A stretch of 64,000 nt of DNA from Marsupella aquatica (taxonomy: Eukaryota; Marchantiophyta). The position numbers and the translations under genes are program-made. How positions within the stretch are numbered: the stretch's first letter is position 1; each line of letters begins with the position of its first letter. The stretch spans positions 25,544,001-25,608,000 of the forward strand of contig OZ316891.1 in the NCBI GenBank assembly GCA_973895155.1. Direction: 5' to 3'. This document shows positions 12,352 to 24,290 of the stretch, one piece after another. The notes below the pieces were generated by a model. The model made no database searches. It worked only from the letters and a program-made list of their open reading frames with translations, and was not told the origin of the DNA.

Positions 12352-12425
12352 AACGGCTTTCTCAGAGAGGACTGGCGCCAAGGGAGGAGCATTGCAATGA
12401 TCTTGGCCTTTTGAATCCCGCAATT

Positions 12426-12479
12426 GAAGCTTTTGAATCCTGTGAAGCTTTTGAATCCTACGAAGCCTTTGAATCCTAC
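12426..12479. repeat. 18-bp tandem repeat, three copies
   Basis: The unit is about GAAGCTTTTGAATCCTAC, with one or two changes between copies. It would encode EAFES(C/Y) on the plus strand, but nothing else supports translation. Confidence 0.8.
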
Positions 12480-13215
12480 GTTCACCAATTTGAAATGCTT
12501 TTAATTTGGGCGGCACATCAACCGGTTGCAACTCCCATCACAGCTCAGGGGATTACGCTCACTCACATGACTGGCTGGATTAAAGCACTTGCCAGATTTG
12601 GGCTCGACAACGTAGTTCATATGCAGAGCAGACATTCAAAACTCTTTGCCCTCCAAGAATTGTCGATCCTGGAAGCACAATTAATTTCTCGATGGCATTC
12701 AAGCACTTATACTTGCCGCAGGTTAAACTTGTCGCAGGAGGCCATCGTTCATTTCCTGATGGTTTTGCGTTGGCGCAATCCCAGGTTTATCACAGCAAAA
12801 ACGGTAGCAAACCAGCGGATCAAATGTATGGATCTATCATCACCCTCCAGCCTTACCTTTGTTCATTGGGCCTAGGAACGTTACACCTCAACATCAGTCG
12901 TTTCAATTAGCTTAAGCATTTTTGGAGATTTTCTTCTACCCATGCATGTACAACAAGAGGTAGATCTTTCCGTGGCCCGTGTAAACTAATTAAGGAGTAT
13001 ATGCTTTGATTACTGTACATGTATGAACTTGCTTGAAATTTGCTGTGTTTGCTTGACTGGAGACGGCATGCAGCCGCTTTGAGCGATCATTAAGCTTGGG
13101 TGAGGACAGTCTCGGTGAAGAAGAGAGTTGAGGTGAGGCAGGTTGGCTGGATGCCCTAGTATTTTTCAAAACACCGGCACCCTGAATCACTTCCTCTGTG
13201 GGAGAATGAGAATGG

Positions 13216-13379
13216 TGTTGTGTGACAATGGAGAGACTTGCAACTCGCTGTTGTGTTCCATTATGGGTGTGACTTATATAGTCACCATAGGGTTACATGT
13301 TGGGGTTGGTGTTAACCCATGTTACCCCTTCAGGATAGGGTTAGGGGTTAACCATGGTCTAGAGTAAATGGTTACAACA
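13216..13379 (-). repeat. 3' LTR of copia element 2
   Basis: This is the 164-bp 3' LTR of the minus-strand element, preceded by target-site copy AATGG and followed inward by the purine tract. Confidence 0.95.
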
Positions 13380-13388
13380 CTTCCCCTT
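13380..13388 (-). promoter_or_regulatory. Polypurine tract of copia element 2
   Basis: Minus-strand AAGGGGAAG abuts the 3' LTR. Confidence 0.75.
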
Positions 13389-13741
13389 GGAGAGTTTAGG
13401 GGTATAAAATCACCACACTACTAACCCTATGTTTATTTTTGGTGCTGCCCCATTAAAACCTTCTGCTTTCTTCATAAGGAAAAAGGGTTCTAGCCACCAT
13501 TAGTAGGATTTTCTTAAATTTGCACTAAGGTGAGTCTACCTTATAATTTGTCCAAATGTAAAGTTTAATTTGGGTCCCCTATTACTAAAACTACTTCCCC
13601 TTAGTTTAAATGGGGTGTTTACGATAATAATTATTCTATCTTGTATTGGTATGAGAAATCGTATTCTGTCTATGTATACAGGAATGAAAGTTTTAGGTTG
13701 CATCGTCGTCGAGTCGGCTGTCGTCTGTCGGCTCGAGCTGC

Positions 13742-16700
13742 TCATTCAAACTGTGGAGTTTCTCTCGTTTGTGTGTTGACGGGCGGGCGCAATGTCGACA
13801 ATCTTGTCATGCCGATCGCTGCTACGTGCTTTCGATGGAGGCTGGCGGGTAATGGCTTCGTGAATAGATCAGCACAGTTCTCCTGGGAGCTCTTCCAGTG
13901 CACATTGATGTGCTGCCCTATCTGTTCATGGGTAAAGAAAAATTTTGGGTCGATATGCTTCGTGCGGTCTGTCTTCATATATCCTGCATTGATTTGGTCC
14001 ACGCAAGCTTTGTTATCTTCATGGATAATCGTCGGTTTGGTGAGTAGTGGCTTACCAGTATTCTTGCGGATGTGGTTTATGATGTTTCGAAGCCATAGCA
14101 CTTCTCTTGTTGCTTCGTAAAGAGCTATTACTTCTGAATGATTGGACGATGTGGTAGTCAAGGTTTGTTTTGTACTGCGCCATGATATTGCTGTGTTGCC
14201 TTGCAAGAAGACATAACCAGTCTGAGATTTCGAGTCATGCGGATCGGATAGATATCCAGCGTCCGCGTATCCTTGCAGTTCATCCGGGTTATCATTGGCG
14301 AAATACAGGCCCATATCCATGGAGCCTTGAAGATAACGAAATAGTCGTTTGATGCCGTTCCAGTGGCGAATAGTAGGTTGGGCGCTATGTCGTGCCAAGA
14401 GACTCACTGCAAATGAAATGTCGGGACGGGTGTTGTTCGCCAGATAGAGGAGAGCTCCGATTGCAGATAAATAAGGCTTGTCTGCATCAAGAAGTGGTTC
14501 ATTTTCTTGTCTCCTTCTAAACATATCTTTAGTGGTGTCCAGGGATCGCATCTCCATGGGAGTCGAGACTGAGTAAGCATTCTGCATGTTAAACTGTCGA
14601 AGAATTTTCTTTGTGTAAGTTGATTGACTAATAAACATACCTTGTGGCAGGTGGTCGAACTGTAGACCGAGGCAATACGTCGGTTCTCCCAGTTCTTTCA
14701 TTTCGAAGATGCCCTTCATTGTATTAATAGTCTACTTTAATAGCTTGGAGGTGCCGAACAGATTGACGTCATCAACATATAGTGCTAATATCACGAACTC
14801 AGGTGCTAGGTGTTTTATAAAAATGCAAGGGGCGAGGTCGTCATTTATAAAGCCAAGAGTCTGCATCTTAGTTTTGAATGTCTGATACCAGATGCGTCCG
14901 CTCTGTTTCAGTCCGTTTATTGATTTAAGGACTTGCACAGCAAATGCCTGCTGTCCAGTCCCATATTTACCTGGGTACTGGAGTGGTTCTTTGAGTGTGT
15001 TGCCACTGCTCAACACTAGGCCTTTAATGTCATCATCAGGGACAATCTGTCGAAGTCCCGACTTCATGTCCTGACTTAGGGTATGTATATTCTTCCCTTG
15101 GATGTGCTCTACCACTCTTTCGAGCAATTCCTTTGGAGCTTTCATATATATTTCGGAGTCTAAGACTCCATATAGGTACGCAGTTACCACGTCCATGAGT
15201 ATGTTTTTGAGTTTATGCTTTCTTGAAAAAGATATTAAGTACCTAAAGGTAGTTACATCCATAACTGGCGAATAGGTTAAATCGTAATCCCTTCCAGGGA
15301 TTTGGGTGTAGCCTTTCGCTACAAGCCTTGCTCGATATCTTATGACATCTCCTTGGGCATTGCGTTTTCTAACGAATATAAAATGACTATCTGTATAGTC
15401 ATTCTTTGGTTGTACAACCTTAACTGGGCCGAATACTTGTCTTTTGATTAATGCGTCCATTTCTGTATTGATAGCCTCTCTCCACTGTGGCCAATCGGGC
15501 CTTTTCTGTGCTTCTTTGATTGTATAGGGATCAGGTGTATCATTTGAGATGGATTGGGCTATATGATAAGCAAACTGCTCGTCTATTATTGTGTTTGATC
15601 GAGCATAAATGTGTCCTGTGTGTGTGTATTGAATAGACATTTCTTCATTATCTGGTGCCCTCTTTTTCTCTGGTTCGATACTGACCAGATTAAATGTGGT
15701 TTCAGTATTTACCGTTTGTGCACGTCTCTGGCGAGGGCGAGAATCAGTGGATCCTAGTGGGCGTCCTCTCTTCGCCTTAGGTAAGGTTTCCTTTGCTTGA
15801 GTTGGCAGCAGCTGAATCCGAGCTGGGGTATTGACTGCTTCAACATGTGATCTGGTCACATTTGCTGCGTCATTGAAAGCGTCAGGAATCTTTTCCAACA
15901 TTTCGTGGAGATGTAATAAGCGCCTTACCTCCTCGTCTGCACTTTGAGTTCTTGGATCTTGATTGAGTAGATTTCTGCTATTCCAATTGAGCTGTACTGG
16001 TGTTATGTCGTGTGATGTAGTTGGCGCCTTAAGTAATGAGGGGAAAATTTCCTCATAGAAATGGCAGTCAGCGTGTCTTGCTTTAAATACATCAGCTGTG
16101 CTAGGTTCCAGATAGCGGATAATAGACGAGGAGTCATGGCCAATATAAATACCTTCTCTCCTCTGTGGGCCAAGTTTGGATCGATGTGGCCCAAGGATGG
16201 GTACCATCACTTTACATCCGAATACTCTAATGTGTGAAAGATCAGGGGGTAAACCGAATGCAAGGTGATGAGGGGTTTTAGTATTAAATGCTGACGGCCG
16301 ATACTTAAGCAAAGTTGTTGCATGGAGGACAGCGTGTCCCCATGCTGAAGGTGGTAGTTTAGAGTTCAATAGAAGTGGCCTTGTTATCATTTGAATCCTT
16401 TTTATGACTGACTCTGCTATGCCGTTCTGGAAATGGACGTAAGGAACTGAGTATTCAATGTCGATCCCCGCTGTCATACAGAAGTCGTCAAATGCTCTGG
16501 AGGTAAATTCCCCTGCCCCGTCCACTCGCAATTTCTTAATTGGACAATCTGGGAATTGTACTCGAAGTTTTAATAAGTTGGCTAAGATTCTGGCAAAGAC
16601 CAGGTTACGAGTAGAAATTAATGAAACTTGGAGCCATTTAGTTGAAGAGTCTACAATGGCTAAAAAATATCTGAAAGGCCCACTTGGAGGGTGTATTGGC

Positions 16701-18382
16701 CCGCAGACATCAGCATTTAGACGTTCCAGGAATTTAGGGATAGTATAGATGGTCTTTTGTGTAGCTGGGCGTGTACTCAGCTTCCCCTGAGAACATGCCA
16801 GACATTGCTTATGATTTATAGATGGACGCACTCCTTTAGGGATTCCTCGTGAGTCATTGATGATGCTACGGTACATATTTATTCCCGGGTGCCCCAGTCG
16901 ACAGTGCCAGAGGTATGTAAGATTATTTGATTCTGCTGTGGCATAGTTCGCTGTTATTGGGGCTGCATATAAACCCGGGGGTATTAGAGGTAGTATCTCT
17001 TTGATTTGAATTCCATCTGTGGTCATGGCTACTATTTGCAAAGTAGGTTTCTGCTGGAGCATTGCTGTGCGGAGTTGATAATTATTAGCAACAACGTCTT
17101 TGAAGCTAATCAAATTTCGAGTAGCTTTTGGTGCAAAGATAGTTGCTTCGATGTTAATGACTGTTCCTTGGGGAAATTTGACAGTAGCCTTTCCTGTTCC
17201 TTCCTCAATCTTATTCGTACCTGATATGGTTGTCATTACCCTGGCAGATGGAGTGATGTCTTGGAAATAACTCCTATCTTTTAGGATAGTGTGGGATGTC
17301 CCACTATCAATGATACCTAAATTGGGATCGTTGGAGGAGGGATATGGTGGCTCTACTGTCACCAGATGAGCTTCAGCGTTGGATTGGTCTATCATATCAG
17401 TTTCTTCTCGATAAGATGGTAGCTCCTCTTCCAATTCCATATAGTTGCCATCTGGATTTTGCTTTAACTTAGCTCTTGCTTCTGAGTGCCTCTTAGCCGC
17501 TTGGTCAGAAGCCCAGCAGTCTTTCTTTAGGTGGCCAATTTTTCCACATCTATAACACATTCGGTCTTCTCGTGTGTTGTCAGATGATTGGGCGTGACCT
17601 CTGCCGCGTCCTCTTCCTCTACCCCGGCCACGGCTTCTGCTGCCTCGACCTCTGGTATTTTCATACTGATTTCCCCTTCCACTATAATTTGAGTTGCGAC
17701 CTCGTCCTCTATATCCACCTCTTTGTGTACCCCGGCCTCTTATATTTCGTTGTTGGTCTTCTGGGGCATTGTAATTAATTTCTGGTTTCTGTGGTATTGG
17801 TGCAGTGCCTGGTGGTCGTTTCCTTGCATTCTGTAGAGAGACAATTTGTTGTTTCTCCTCTACTAGGAGATGTGCAATTAAGTTAGAATAAGTTGTGAAT
17901 TGCATATTCCTGTATTGAGTTCCCAAGGCGATGTTGGCCTCTGGGAAAGTACTCAACGTTTTATCGATTTTGTCTAAGTCTGCAACTGGGTGGCCACACA
18001 TCTCTAATTGAGATGTAATACGAAATAGAGAACTATTATAATTTGCTATAGAAGTATGATCCATGACACGTAGATTAAACCAATCCCTGCGGGCTTCTGG
18101 GAGCCAGACCTCTCGCATATGGTCAAATCGAGCTTTTAATTTGTCCCATAATAGACGGGGATTAAGATCACTCATATATTGTGTCTTCAGTGATGGTGTC
18201 AAATGCTGTCTAAGTAGAAATACAGCTTTGGCCTTCTGTTGCAATGTTAAATTGTCATCAGTAATTAATGTATCCTCTAGTTGTATTGATGCGAAGTAGG
18301 TCTCTACATCTATTGACCAGGTTAAGTAATTATTGCCATCTGCCAATAGGGCTGGAAAGTGTAATTTCTCCAGGGTGGCCAT
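13742..18382 (-). pseudogene. copia gag-pol polyprotein with one in-frame TAG
   Basis: One frame runs from ATG 18382 to a stop at 13742, 1,547 codons including the stop. Residues 1-250 are Gag; an RG-rich tract leads to a zinc knuckle at C276-C289. The protease has D359-S-G. The GAG-pre-integrase HHCC is H493, H498, C527, C530. Integrase D558, D621 and E657 give D,D-35-E. RT has YVDD at 1202-1205. RNase H follows with its acidic residues (GYADAG, SSNHSE, HEDN). Codon 1217 (14732-14734) is TAG where element 1 has glutamate. No frame change is seen. The stop falls 12 residues after YVDD and would cut off the rest of RT and all of RNase H unless read through. Confidence 0.95.
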
Positions 18383-18822
18383 AGTATCTCAAATCTGTAA
18401 CAAATCACTGTCCGCGTTCTGATTAATATCAAATCTATGTCGTTCTCAATTACTTCAATCACTCGTGCCTTTTTATCCACGGGATTTTCCTTGGCGATAA
18501 AAGAAACTCAGGATTTCCGTGGCGGAACAATAAGATATAAAAAAATTGAGTCGAATTTGAACGGGAAAACACTATTTCAAAGTGATTCATGCCTCTCCGA
18601 TAGTGTCACTAATCAATTATATACGGATTGTGTGTTTTCCGTAAGGATTCGTGGACTATTCAGAGGATCCGAAGTTTAAATTATGGTGTGATTTGAATCG
18701 GTGGCAGTTACTGATGTGGGGTGGGGCTAAAAACGCAACATTGGAAGTCAATTTCTTTGTCTGAAAGCCGTACTCCAATTATCCTACCTTAACTCCAAAC
18801 TGAAAAAAATTTAGATGCTATT
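18383..18822 (-). other. 5' leader of copia element 2
   Basis: About 440 bp lie between the gag ATG and the PBS. No coding evidence is seen. It would be the untranslated leader of the genomic RNA. Confidence 0.7.
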
Positions 18823-18834
18823 GTGCTGATAACG
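18823..18834 (-). promoter_or_regulatory. Primer binding site of copia element 2
   Basis: Plus-strand GTGCTGATAACG lies directly inside the 5' LTR. The same 12 bases occur in element 1, while the bases beyond differ. They resemble a tRNA-Ile anticodon arm rather than a tRNA 3' end. Confidence 0.6.
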
Positions 18835-18998
18835 TGTTGTGTGACAATGGAGAGACTTGCAACTCGCTGTTGTGTTCCATTATGGGTGTGACTTATATAG
18901 TCACCATAGGGTTACATGTTGGGGTTGGTGTTAACCCATGTTACCCCTTCAGGATAGGGTTAGGGGTTAACCATGGTCTAGAGTAAATGGTTACAACA
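18835..18998 (-). repeat. 5' LTR of copia element 2
   Basis: A 164-bp LTR starting TGTTGTGTGA and ending GGTTACAACA. It is identical to the copy at 13216-13379. Confidence 0.95.
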
Positions 18999-19003
18999 AA
19001 TGG

Positions 19004-20210
19004 ATGGAAATCTTTCCAAAGTTCCTAGAATCCTGCTGATTTTCATGCCCACCTATAATCTTGCTCTGCCTCTCCCACTCCGTGTATCTCCGAGACAAAC
19101 CTGCTGGACTCCCACAACATTCATTGCAATCGACGAGTGCAGCTTCCTCATGTGACCCAGCTGCTGGTTTGGTCCGACCCAATCCCAACCCCCATGAGAA
19201 ATAATGGAATCCGATCGGAATGAGGGAAATTCAGTGTCCCATGGTTTGCCAAATTCTTTCCCTGACTTCCCGGTCCGCGCACCTTTGTACAGACCACTAG
19301 CTGCATAATCTGTCACAGGCCAAGCAAACTCTTTGTGCACAACGTCACTCTTTATATCGACTCTTCCCTCTATGCAATTCTGAACCTCCTTACTACAAGC
19401 AAGGACTAGGATTTCTCGAGCTTTTCCATGAGAAGAACTCCTTGGTATGCGGATTCAAACCAAAACTCTGTATTCTATGTACATACAAAATTCAAAGCAA
19501 AACTCCTTTTGATGAGGATATCCAACGAGAGCTCCCTACAAGAGACGCTAACGGAAAGCTATCCTGTTGTGTGCTTCTTATTGCTAAGATTTCAGCTTAA
19601 AATTATGTCTAAGAATTCAGGTTTGAACCTTATGGCTAAGATTCAGCTTCGAGGCCAATCTTGGTAAACCCAAAGGTGAGAAGAAGAACAATAATCGGGT
19701 AACAGCGAGCAATCATGATGGACACAAACCTCATTGAGAATGAGGGTGGTAATGTTGTGAAGGAATCGATTCTGCTATTTGTTTCTGGAAACAATAATTA
19801 CTCTCTAGACACACATTCTTGACTTGGATGTTTATACCTGATATGTATGCGTCTCCAAGTACGTGGATTGAGAGACAATATGGGTTGGTGACAGACGGTG
19901 ATGGCGAACATACAAGAGGAGTGCCAAGGAATTCAAGTGTTATTTTCACAAGTGGAGTCCATTCAATCAGTGAGTGCCCTGATTAGTAAATGGAAGTAAA
20001 GTGTGTAACTAGGAATATATGTCCCTCATTAGTACATATATGTAAGTAGGCTGTGCCACTGGGATATGTGGTTTTAGCAGCGTTGGATAGAATTCCTTTC
20101 AAATTAGTAAATTAAATAAAGGCTCTAAGCATAAAGCGTGAACTCTAAGTTGTATCAATAAATGAGATTGATTTCTTTCCCATTATGACCGTCTCTTAAA
20201 ATGCAGAGTC
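19004..20210. other. Spacer without a recognised gene
   Basis: Only short, domain-less open frames occur on both strands. The last part before 20211 is AT-rich and could hold the promoter of the next gene, but no clear TATA box decides this. Confidence 0.5.
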
Positions 20211-21317
20211 ATGGCCTTGCAAGACATTACAAACAAATGGGGCAAGTCGTATGAGATACGGTTTGCAGTGGATCCAAAATATGCGCCCCTCATCAAAAGA
20301 GGGGTCAATGTTGACTTGCAAACACAGAAATTTGATTTCCCCCAAAAAAGGGTTGAGGGGGCTACTAACATAGACCTGTGGATAAATGGGGCTATATACC
20401 CTAAAGATCCAAGAACAAATGCACCACCACCCTTTACAACCTTGAAGGAGCTTGTAGTTTATATTTGTGAAGGAGAAAATGGATTCTATGGATATGCCCA
20501 TAGCCTATCAAAAACAAATATGACTATTACTAAGCAATACAAGGCAAACATCAAAAACATAGAAAGTGGCAGGGCTTTTTTTATGCAAGTGAGTCGTGAG
20601 CTGAGGGTGGAGAACCTTCAGTTGCTACAAAAAATACAGTCATTGCAATCTGACCATGATCAAATAGCAAGCTTACAACAATCAGTTTTGGCATGTACAA
20701 CATCATTGCAAAACAAAGAGAAAGAGCTTGTTTCTTTGAGAACAAAATATGATAAATTGTTGCGAGAAGGGCATGTTCGCAAAAGAAAAGACTTGTCAGA
20801 TCTGAGTCAAACAGGTGGGCATGCAAAAAGATTAAGACGTCCAGTCCGAACTCTACTACAAGCAAGGACTTCAAAGGAGGTTCAAATGGATAATGCAATA
20901 TGTGGGGGGAAACATTGTGTTTGTGGAGATGTTGAAGCACAAAGACAGAATGCTATGTTACTTGCAAAGATGTTGACAAAAGAGGAGAAGGAGTACATGG
21001 TGCAACAACCTAGCATGACCACAACAATTGTGAAGGCCACAAACAGTATCTTGACTGAAGTTGGAGATCCTATCCAGCCAACTAGTATGTTGGCAGTGTG
21101 TGATCAAACTGGTGTTTCTCAGAAAGGTTTTTCTGCTATCCGTAAAACTTTGAAAAATGGCTTCAAGTTTGTGCATCCACTGTTGAAACTTGCTGCTATT
21201 CCTAATTCCTCTCAAGTGTCTAAGTTGAGGGTTGAATATAATGCAAACCTTGTTCACTTCATTGGTGAGTACAAAAGCTTGCATATGGAGCTTCCAGATG
21301 CCCCAAAGGCGAGATAG
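20211..21317 (+). CDS. Unrecognised coiled-coil protein
   Basis: The frame runs from ATG 20211 to TAG 21315-21317, 368 residues without internal stops. The N-terminal 110 residues look globular. Residues about 125-190 are a heptad-rich coiled coil (RELRVENLQLLQKIQSL, NKEKELVSLRTKYDKLL). A basic stretch RKRK and KRLRRPVR could be a nuclear signal. A short Cys cluster (CGGKHCVC) follows. I do not recognise the family. The stop lies 6 bp before the inverted end of the 19-kb element, so the original 3' end may have been replaced by that insertion, or the gene may be cargo of a larger element. It could itself be a transposon-derived accessory protein. Confidence 0.7.
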   Translation: MALQDITNKWGKSYEIRFAVDPKYAPLIKRGVNVDLQTQKFDFPQKRVEGATNIDLWINGAIYPKDPRTNAPPPFTTLKELVVYICEGENGFYGYAHSLSKTNMTITKQYKANIKNIESGRAFFMQVSRELRVENLQLLQKIQSLQSDHDQIASLQQSVLACTTSLQNKEKELVSLRTKYDKLLREGHVRKRKDLSDLSQTGGHAKRLRRPVRTLLQARTSKEVQMDNAICGGKHCVCGDVEAQRQNAMLLAKMLTKEEKEYMVQQPSMTTTIVKATNSILTEVGDPIQPTSMLAVCDQTGVSQKGFSAIRKTLKNGFKFVHPLLKLAAIPNSSQVSKLRVEYNANLVHFIGEYKSLHMELPDAPKAR

Positions 21318-21323
21318 GTAACA

Positions 21324-21342
21324 TCATCAGTTATCAGTGACT
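21324..21342 (+). repeat. Left terminal inverted repeat of the 19-kb element
   Basis: This 19-bp sequence is repeated inverted at 40348-40366. It runs into a local palindrome (CAGTTATCAG, TGA, CTGATAACTG) and the palindrome ACTGATATCAGT. Confidence 0.8.
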
Positions 21343-22147
21343 GATAACTGATATCAGTGAAGGGTCCATAGTGAGGGGATGTGGGCGAGGTCTCTGACAT
21401 TGGCAAGGATATGTCGGCGTACTCGCCAACATCATAAAATCATTCAAGCGGACCCAATATGTCCTTTCCGTACACATTAATGCGACCAAATTAGAATGTC
21501 AGCGAGACCGCCGACTTGATCTTTACTATAATTGTTTTTGGAAACTTCATACATTGTCTCTCCTTGGTGGGTTAGGTGCTATGCTTGGCTGTTTCGTGTT
21601 GGGAAAAGATCTCGGCGAGGGTCGCCAACTTCACAAAGCTGCGTGCTCAAAACAAAGTTGTCTGTTCAAAACCGCAAAATGTGTCAGAGACCCTCGCCGA
21701 GTGTTGCATGGCATTGGCGATCTGACGTACGTCCAGCAATCTGACGTACGCCAGCATATCTTGGAGAAGGCCGCCGAGATCTGGCCGAGTATCATCTCAG
21801 AGACCCTCGCCGAGTTTTGCATGTCGGCGAGGTGGTCGACATTGGCGATCTGACGTACATCCAGCAATTTGACGTACCCCAGTATATCTCGGAGAAGGCC
21901 GCCAAGATCTGACCAAGATTCATCTCAGAGACCCAAGCTGAGTTCTGCATGTCGGCGAGGTAGCCAACATTGAAAAAACACCGTGCCAAACATGTTTGTC
22001 GTGCAAATGTCAAGTAATTTATTAATCACAAACTCATACAAAATTTGTCCATGTTACAAAATCTGAACCAAAACTACCAGGGGTGAGGATAAATTCTTCT
22101 AAACTAAACCTAAACCAACAATGGCGATCGACCTAAACCCTAAATGA
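21343..22147. repeat. Left subterminal region with GGCGAGG motif copies
   Basis: No gene is seen. Direct and inverted copies of the motif (GGCGAGGGTCGCC, GAGACCCTCGCCGAG, GTCGGCGAGG) occur. Two roughly 130-bp imperfect direct repeats (about 21690-21830 and 21830-21960) share ATCTGACGTAC and CAGAGACCC. Confidence 0.65.
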
Positions 22148-22960
22148 TCAAATGTCATCACTATGAAGCCCGTACCCACTATCGGGATTGTTGCTCTCCC
22201 AACTCGCTACATCGTCACACCACAACAATGTGTGTAGCCTGTTCTCCACCCATAGCTTGACCCTTCCAAGCTCATCCTTGTCAAAGAAACTGTCATACAG
22301 ATCCCTCTCATATCTCTCTGTCCTCCAAACATAATATGCCACCCAAGACTTCAATGATATAGGTGACATCATCGCGAGGGCATCAATAGGAGGAATTTGA
22401 CGCAAGAGGACTCAAAACGTGGACGCGGTTGAGTGTCGAGTCCAATGTCGATTTTCAGATATGTTTTCAACAATGTCCAGCAGCACTTTTATGGCTGCCC
22501 ATCCCTTCGAGTGAGTCATTAGGAATCTCCATTTCCTACTAACTCTTGACAATACACGCATGTTGTTGATTGCGTTGAATGTAGCATTATCATCTCTGCC
22601 ATGAGCATTTGCACATTCAAATCTGTTTCAAAGTAGAGGCCAAATGTGTCCCTCCGTCAGATCATCCGGGAGGCCGGGGATGAGACTCTGCTTTCGGGCT
22701 TCCTGACTGCGCAATGGATAACGCATAGGCTCCCCCCCAGAACTCCAGGGAGAACTCCATATTGACAACTTATCGGAAAGAGCTATCAATTTCAGCTCAG
22801 TAACGGTCATCCTGAACGTCTCAAGCCGTGCAGCGCACTTCTCATGATAACACCTCTGCGCATTGGATCCTTCCATGTTGAACAAGAGAATAGTGTCAAG
22901 TGGAGACCTCCATGATAAGGCAACCAAAGAGTGAATAGTGATATGGATGATTGACCTCAC
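22148..22960 (-). pseudogene. F-box-like gene, decayed copy
   Basis: The upstream frame ends in SLIPGLPDDLTEGHIWPLL and a stop at 22628. Translation past the stop gives an F-box-like LSRVSRKWRFLM, and a downstream frame (22405-22148) begins MRQIPPIDAL. These pieces match the order of the intact neighbour at 23481-24143 (LIPGLPDEVVELHIWPQI, INRKWRHLI, MRAFPPIDV). It is therefore a tandem duplicate broken by at least one stop and a frame change. F-box proteins recruit substrates to SCF ubiquitin ligases; that role here is inference. Confidence 0.7.
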
Positions 22961-23480
22961 AAATTTTGCCCAAAACTTATGGTTTTATTGCTAGGAGCAG
23001 ATTAACTAAAAAAACATTGTCTAAATATTATGGGACTGTTCGATATATTACGGGGTCTCCTATCTGTTATCCATCTCAGAGAGGGTCTCTGAGATTTTGC
23101 GGATTGTGCCCGCCAATTTGTCAACACAATATAGTACACTTATCTCAGAGACTCTGGCCGACTTCACGAGGACAAAAGTGATGGTAAACAACCTCTCCAA
23201 GACACATCTCAGAGACTCTCGCCAACATGAGAAGGACAATTGTGTACTGCCATGTATGTTGAAGAGGTCACTAACATAACGAGAACACCGCACTGAGATT
23301 CCGCTCAAAAAATTAAAACTTTTACTATTCAAATGTTTTTGTACAAAATTGTTCTAATTGGTCTATTACACAAAATTGGTCTAATTGTTCTAATTGGTCT
23401 ATTACACTAATGCAGGCTGATATTTGACATGGCATTCAATGTGGGCAAACAACTTTCACATTGGTGCTCAGTCGATGCCG
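22961..23480. other. Spacer between the two F-box-like copies
   Basis: No gene is seen. It contains several copies of the element motif (CTCAGAGAGGGTCTCTGAGAT-like near 23080) and a short duplicated AT-rich tract (ATTGGTCTATTACAC) near 23355-23410. Confidence 0.5.
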
Positions 23481-24143
23481 CTAAAAATTGTCACGATTAA
23501 CAGGAACACCATTATCAAGTCTTTCTTGAACCTGTTCAATGTACCAGTTATCAACACAAGTCCTTTTCCAAGACTCTACTTGCGCTTGCTCAAGACCATA
23601 TACGGAGAGGTAGCAATCCACTTCCTCTGAAGCACATAACAACCAAGAATCGATCCTTTCATTTAAGATACTATCAGACAACCGACTCCAAACATCGATC
23701 GGTGGGAACGCTCTCATTGAATCTCGAAAGAACAAAGGGGTCATTGTAGGCCATCTTACGCGACAAAATGCTATAGCTGTAGTCATTGCAGCCCATAGTA
23801 TGGAGTTTGTTATCAAATGTCTCCATTTCCTATTGATATGAGCAACTGATCGCACCGTCAAGAAGAGAGTCTTCACTGGATGATGACCATCCTGAACTGG
23901 ATCCAAAACTGCAACACCTTCGAGCATTGACCGAATTTGGGGCCAGATGTGCAACTCCACAACCTCATCAGGCAACCCTGGAATCAAGTTACTCACTAGA
24001 GGGTGACATTGTAGGGGATAACGAGGATTCCAAATGTGAGCACGATCTTGTTCCTTACTAGCCAGAAGCATCCGCAATTCCAATCTAAGCTTTTGTTGTG
24101 TCCTATCAATCAAAAGCTCACGTTCGCCTGCGCCGCGATCCAT
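23481..24143 (-). CDS. F-box-like protein
   Basis: The start chosen is ATG 24143 (MDRGAGERELL); the frame is open further upstream to 24287, but that part is hydrophobic and less likely. The product is about 220 residues. Residues about 55-105 carry an F-box-like segment: LIPGLPDEVVELHIWP, then VRSVAHINRKWRHLITNSILWAAM. The C-terminal half has a PPIDVWSRL segment and Trp-rich helices. It lies beside its decayed duplicate and upstream of the telomere-motif repeat block. A related LP-x-IWP F-box is carried by the CACTA element at 51282-51788. Possible role: ubiquitin-ligase adaptor acting for the transposon. No such function is proven by the sequence. Confidence 0.65.
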   Translation of the reverse strand: MDRGAGERELLIDRTQQKLRLELRMLLASKEQDRAHIWNPRYPLQCHPLVSNLIPGLPDEVVELHIWPQIRSMLEGVAVLDPVQDGHHPVKTLFLTVRSVAHINRKWRHLITNSILWAAMTTAIAFCRVRWPTMTPLFFRDSMRAFPPIDVWSRLSDSILNERIDSWLLCASEEVDCYLSVYGLEQAQVESWKRTCVDNWYIEQVQERLDNGVPVNRDNF

Positions 24144-24290
24144 AGTAAGTTTGTAACAAAAAAACATGCCTAATCTGAGAGCGGGCGGATGGTCTACCCT
24201 CCTATTGTGACCCTGTCCATAGCAAACCCTAAACACTAAACTGACAAGAACAACGGATACATAATATCGGTCACATAAAACGGTCATTTA

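Larger units (their letters stand above)
10640..13210. other. Gene-poor spacer
   Basis: I see no supported gene. The stretch contains a 13-bp hairpin and three 18-bp tandem repeats (listed separately). A plus-strand open frame at 12267-12875 runs through both and has no recognisable domain. Confidence 0.5.
13216..18998 (-). mobile_element. Ty1/copia LTR retrotransposon, element 2 (young, near-intact)
   Basis: The 164-bp LTRs at 13216-13379 and 18835-18998 are identical by eye. The 5-bp target duplication AATGG lies at 13211-13215 and 18999-19003. PBS, a single long gag-pol frame and a purine tract are all in place. Identical LTRs mean a very recent insertion. The only visible lesion is one in-frame TAG in RT. 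It is a sister family to element 1: gag-pol order and motifs match, but the LTR sequences differ apart from their ends. Confidence 0.96.

Noticed and set aside
12267-12875. Plus-strand 202-residue open frame
   Set aside because: It runs through a hairpin and a simple tandem repeat, its composition is not protein-like along its length, and I see no domain or splice support.
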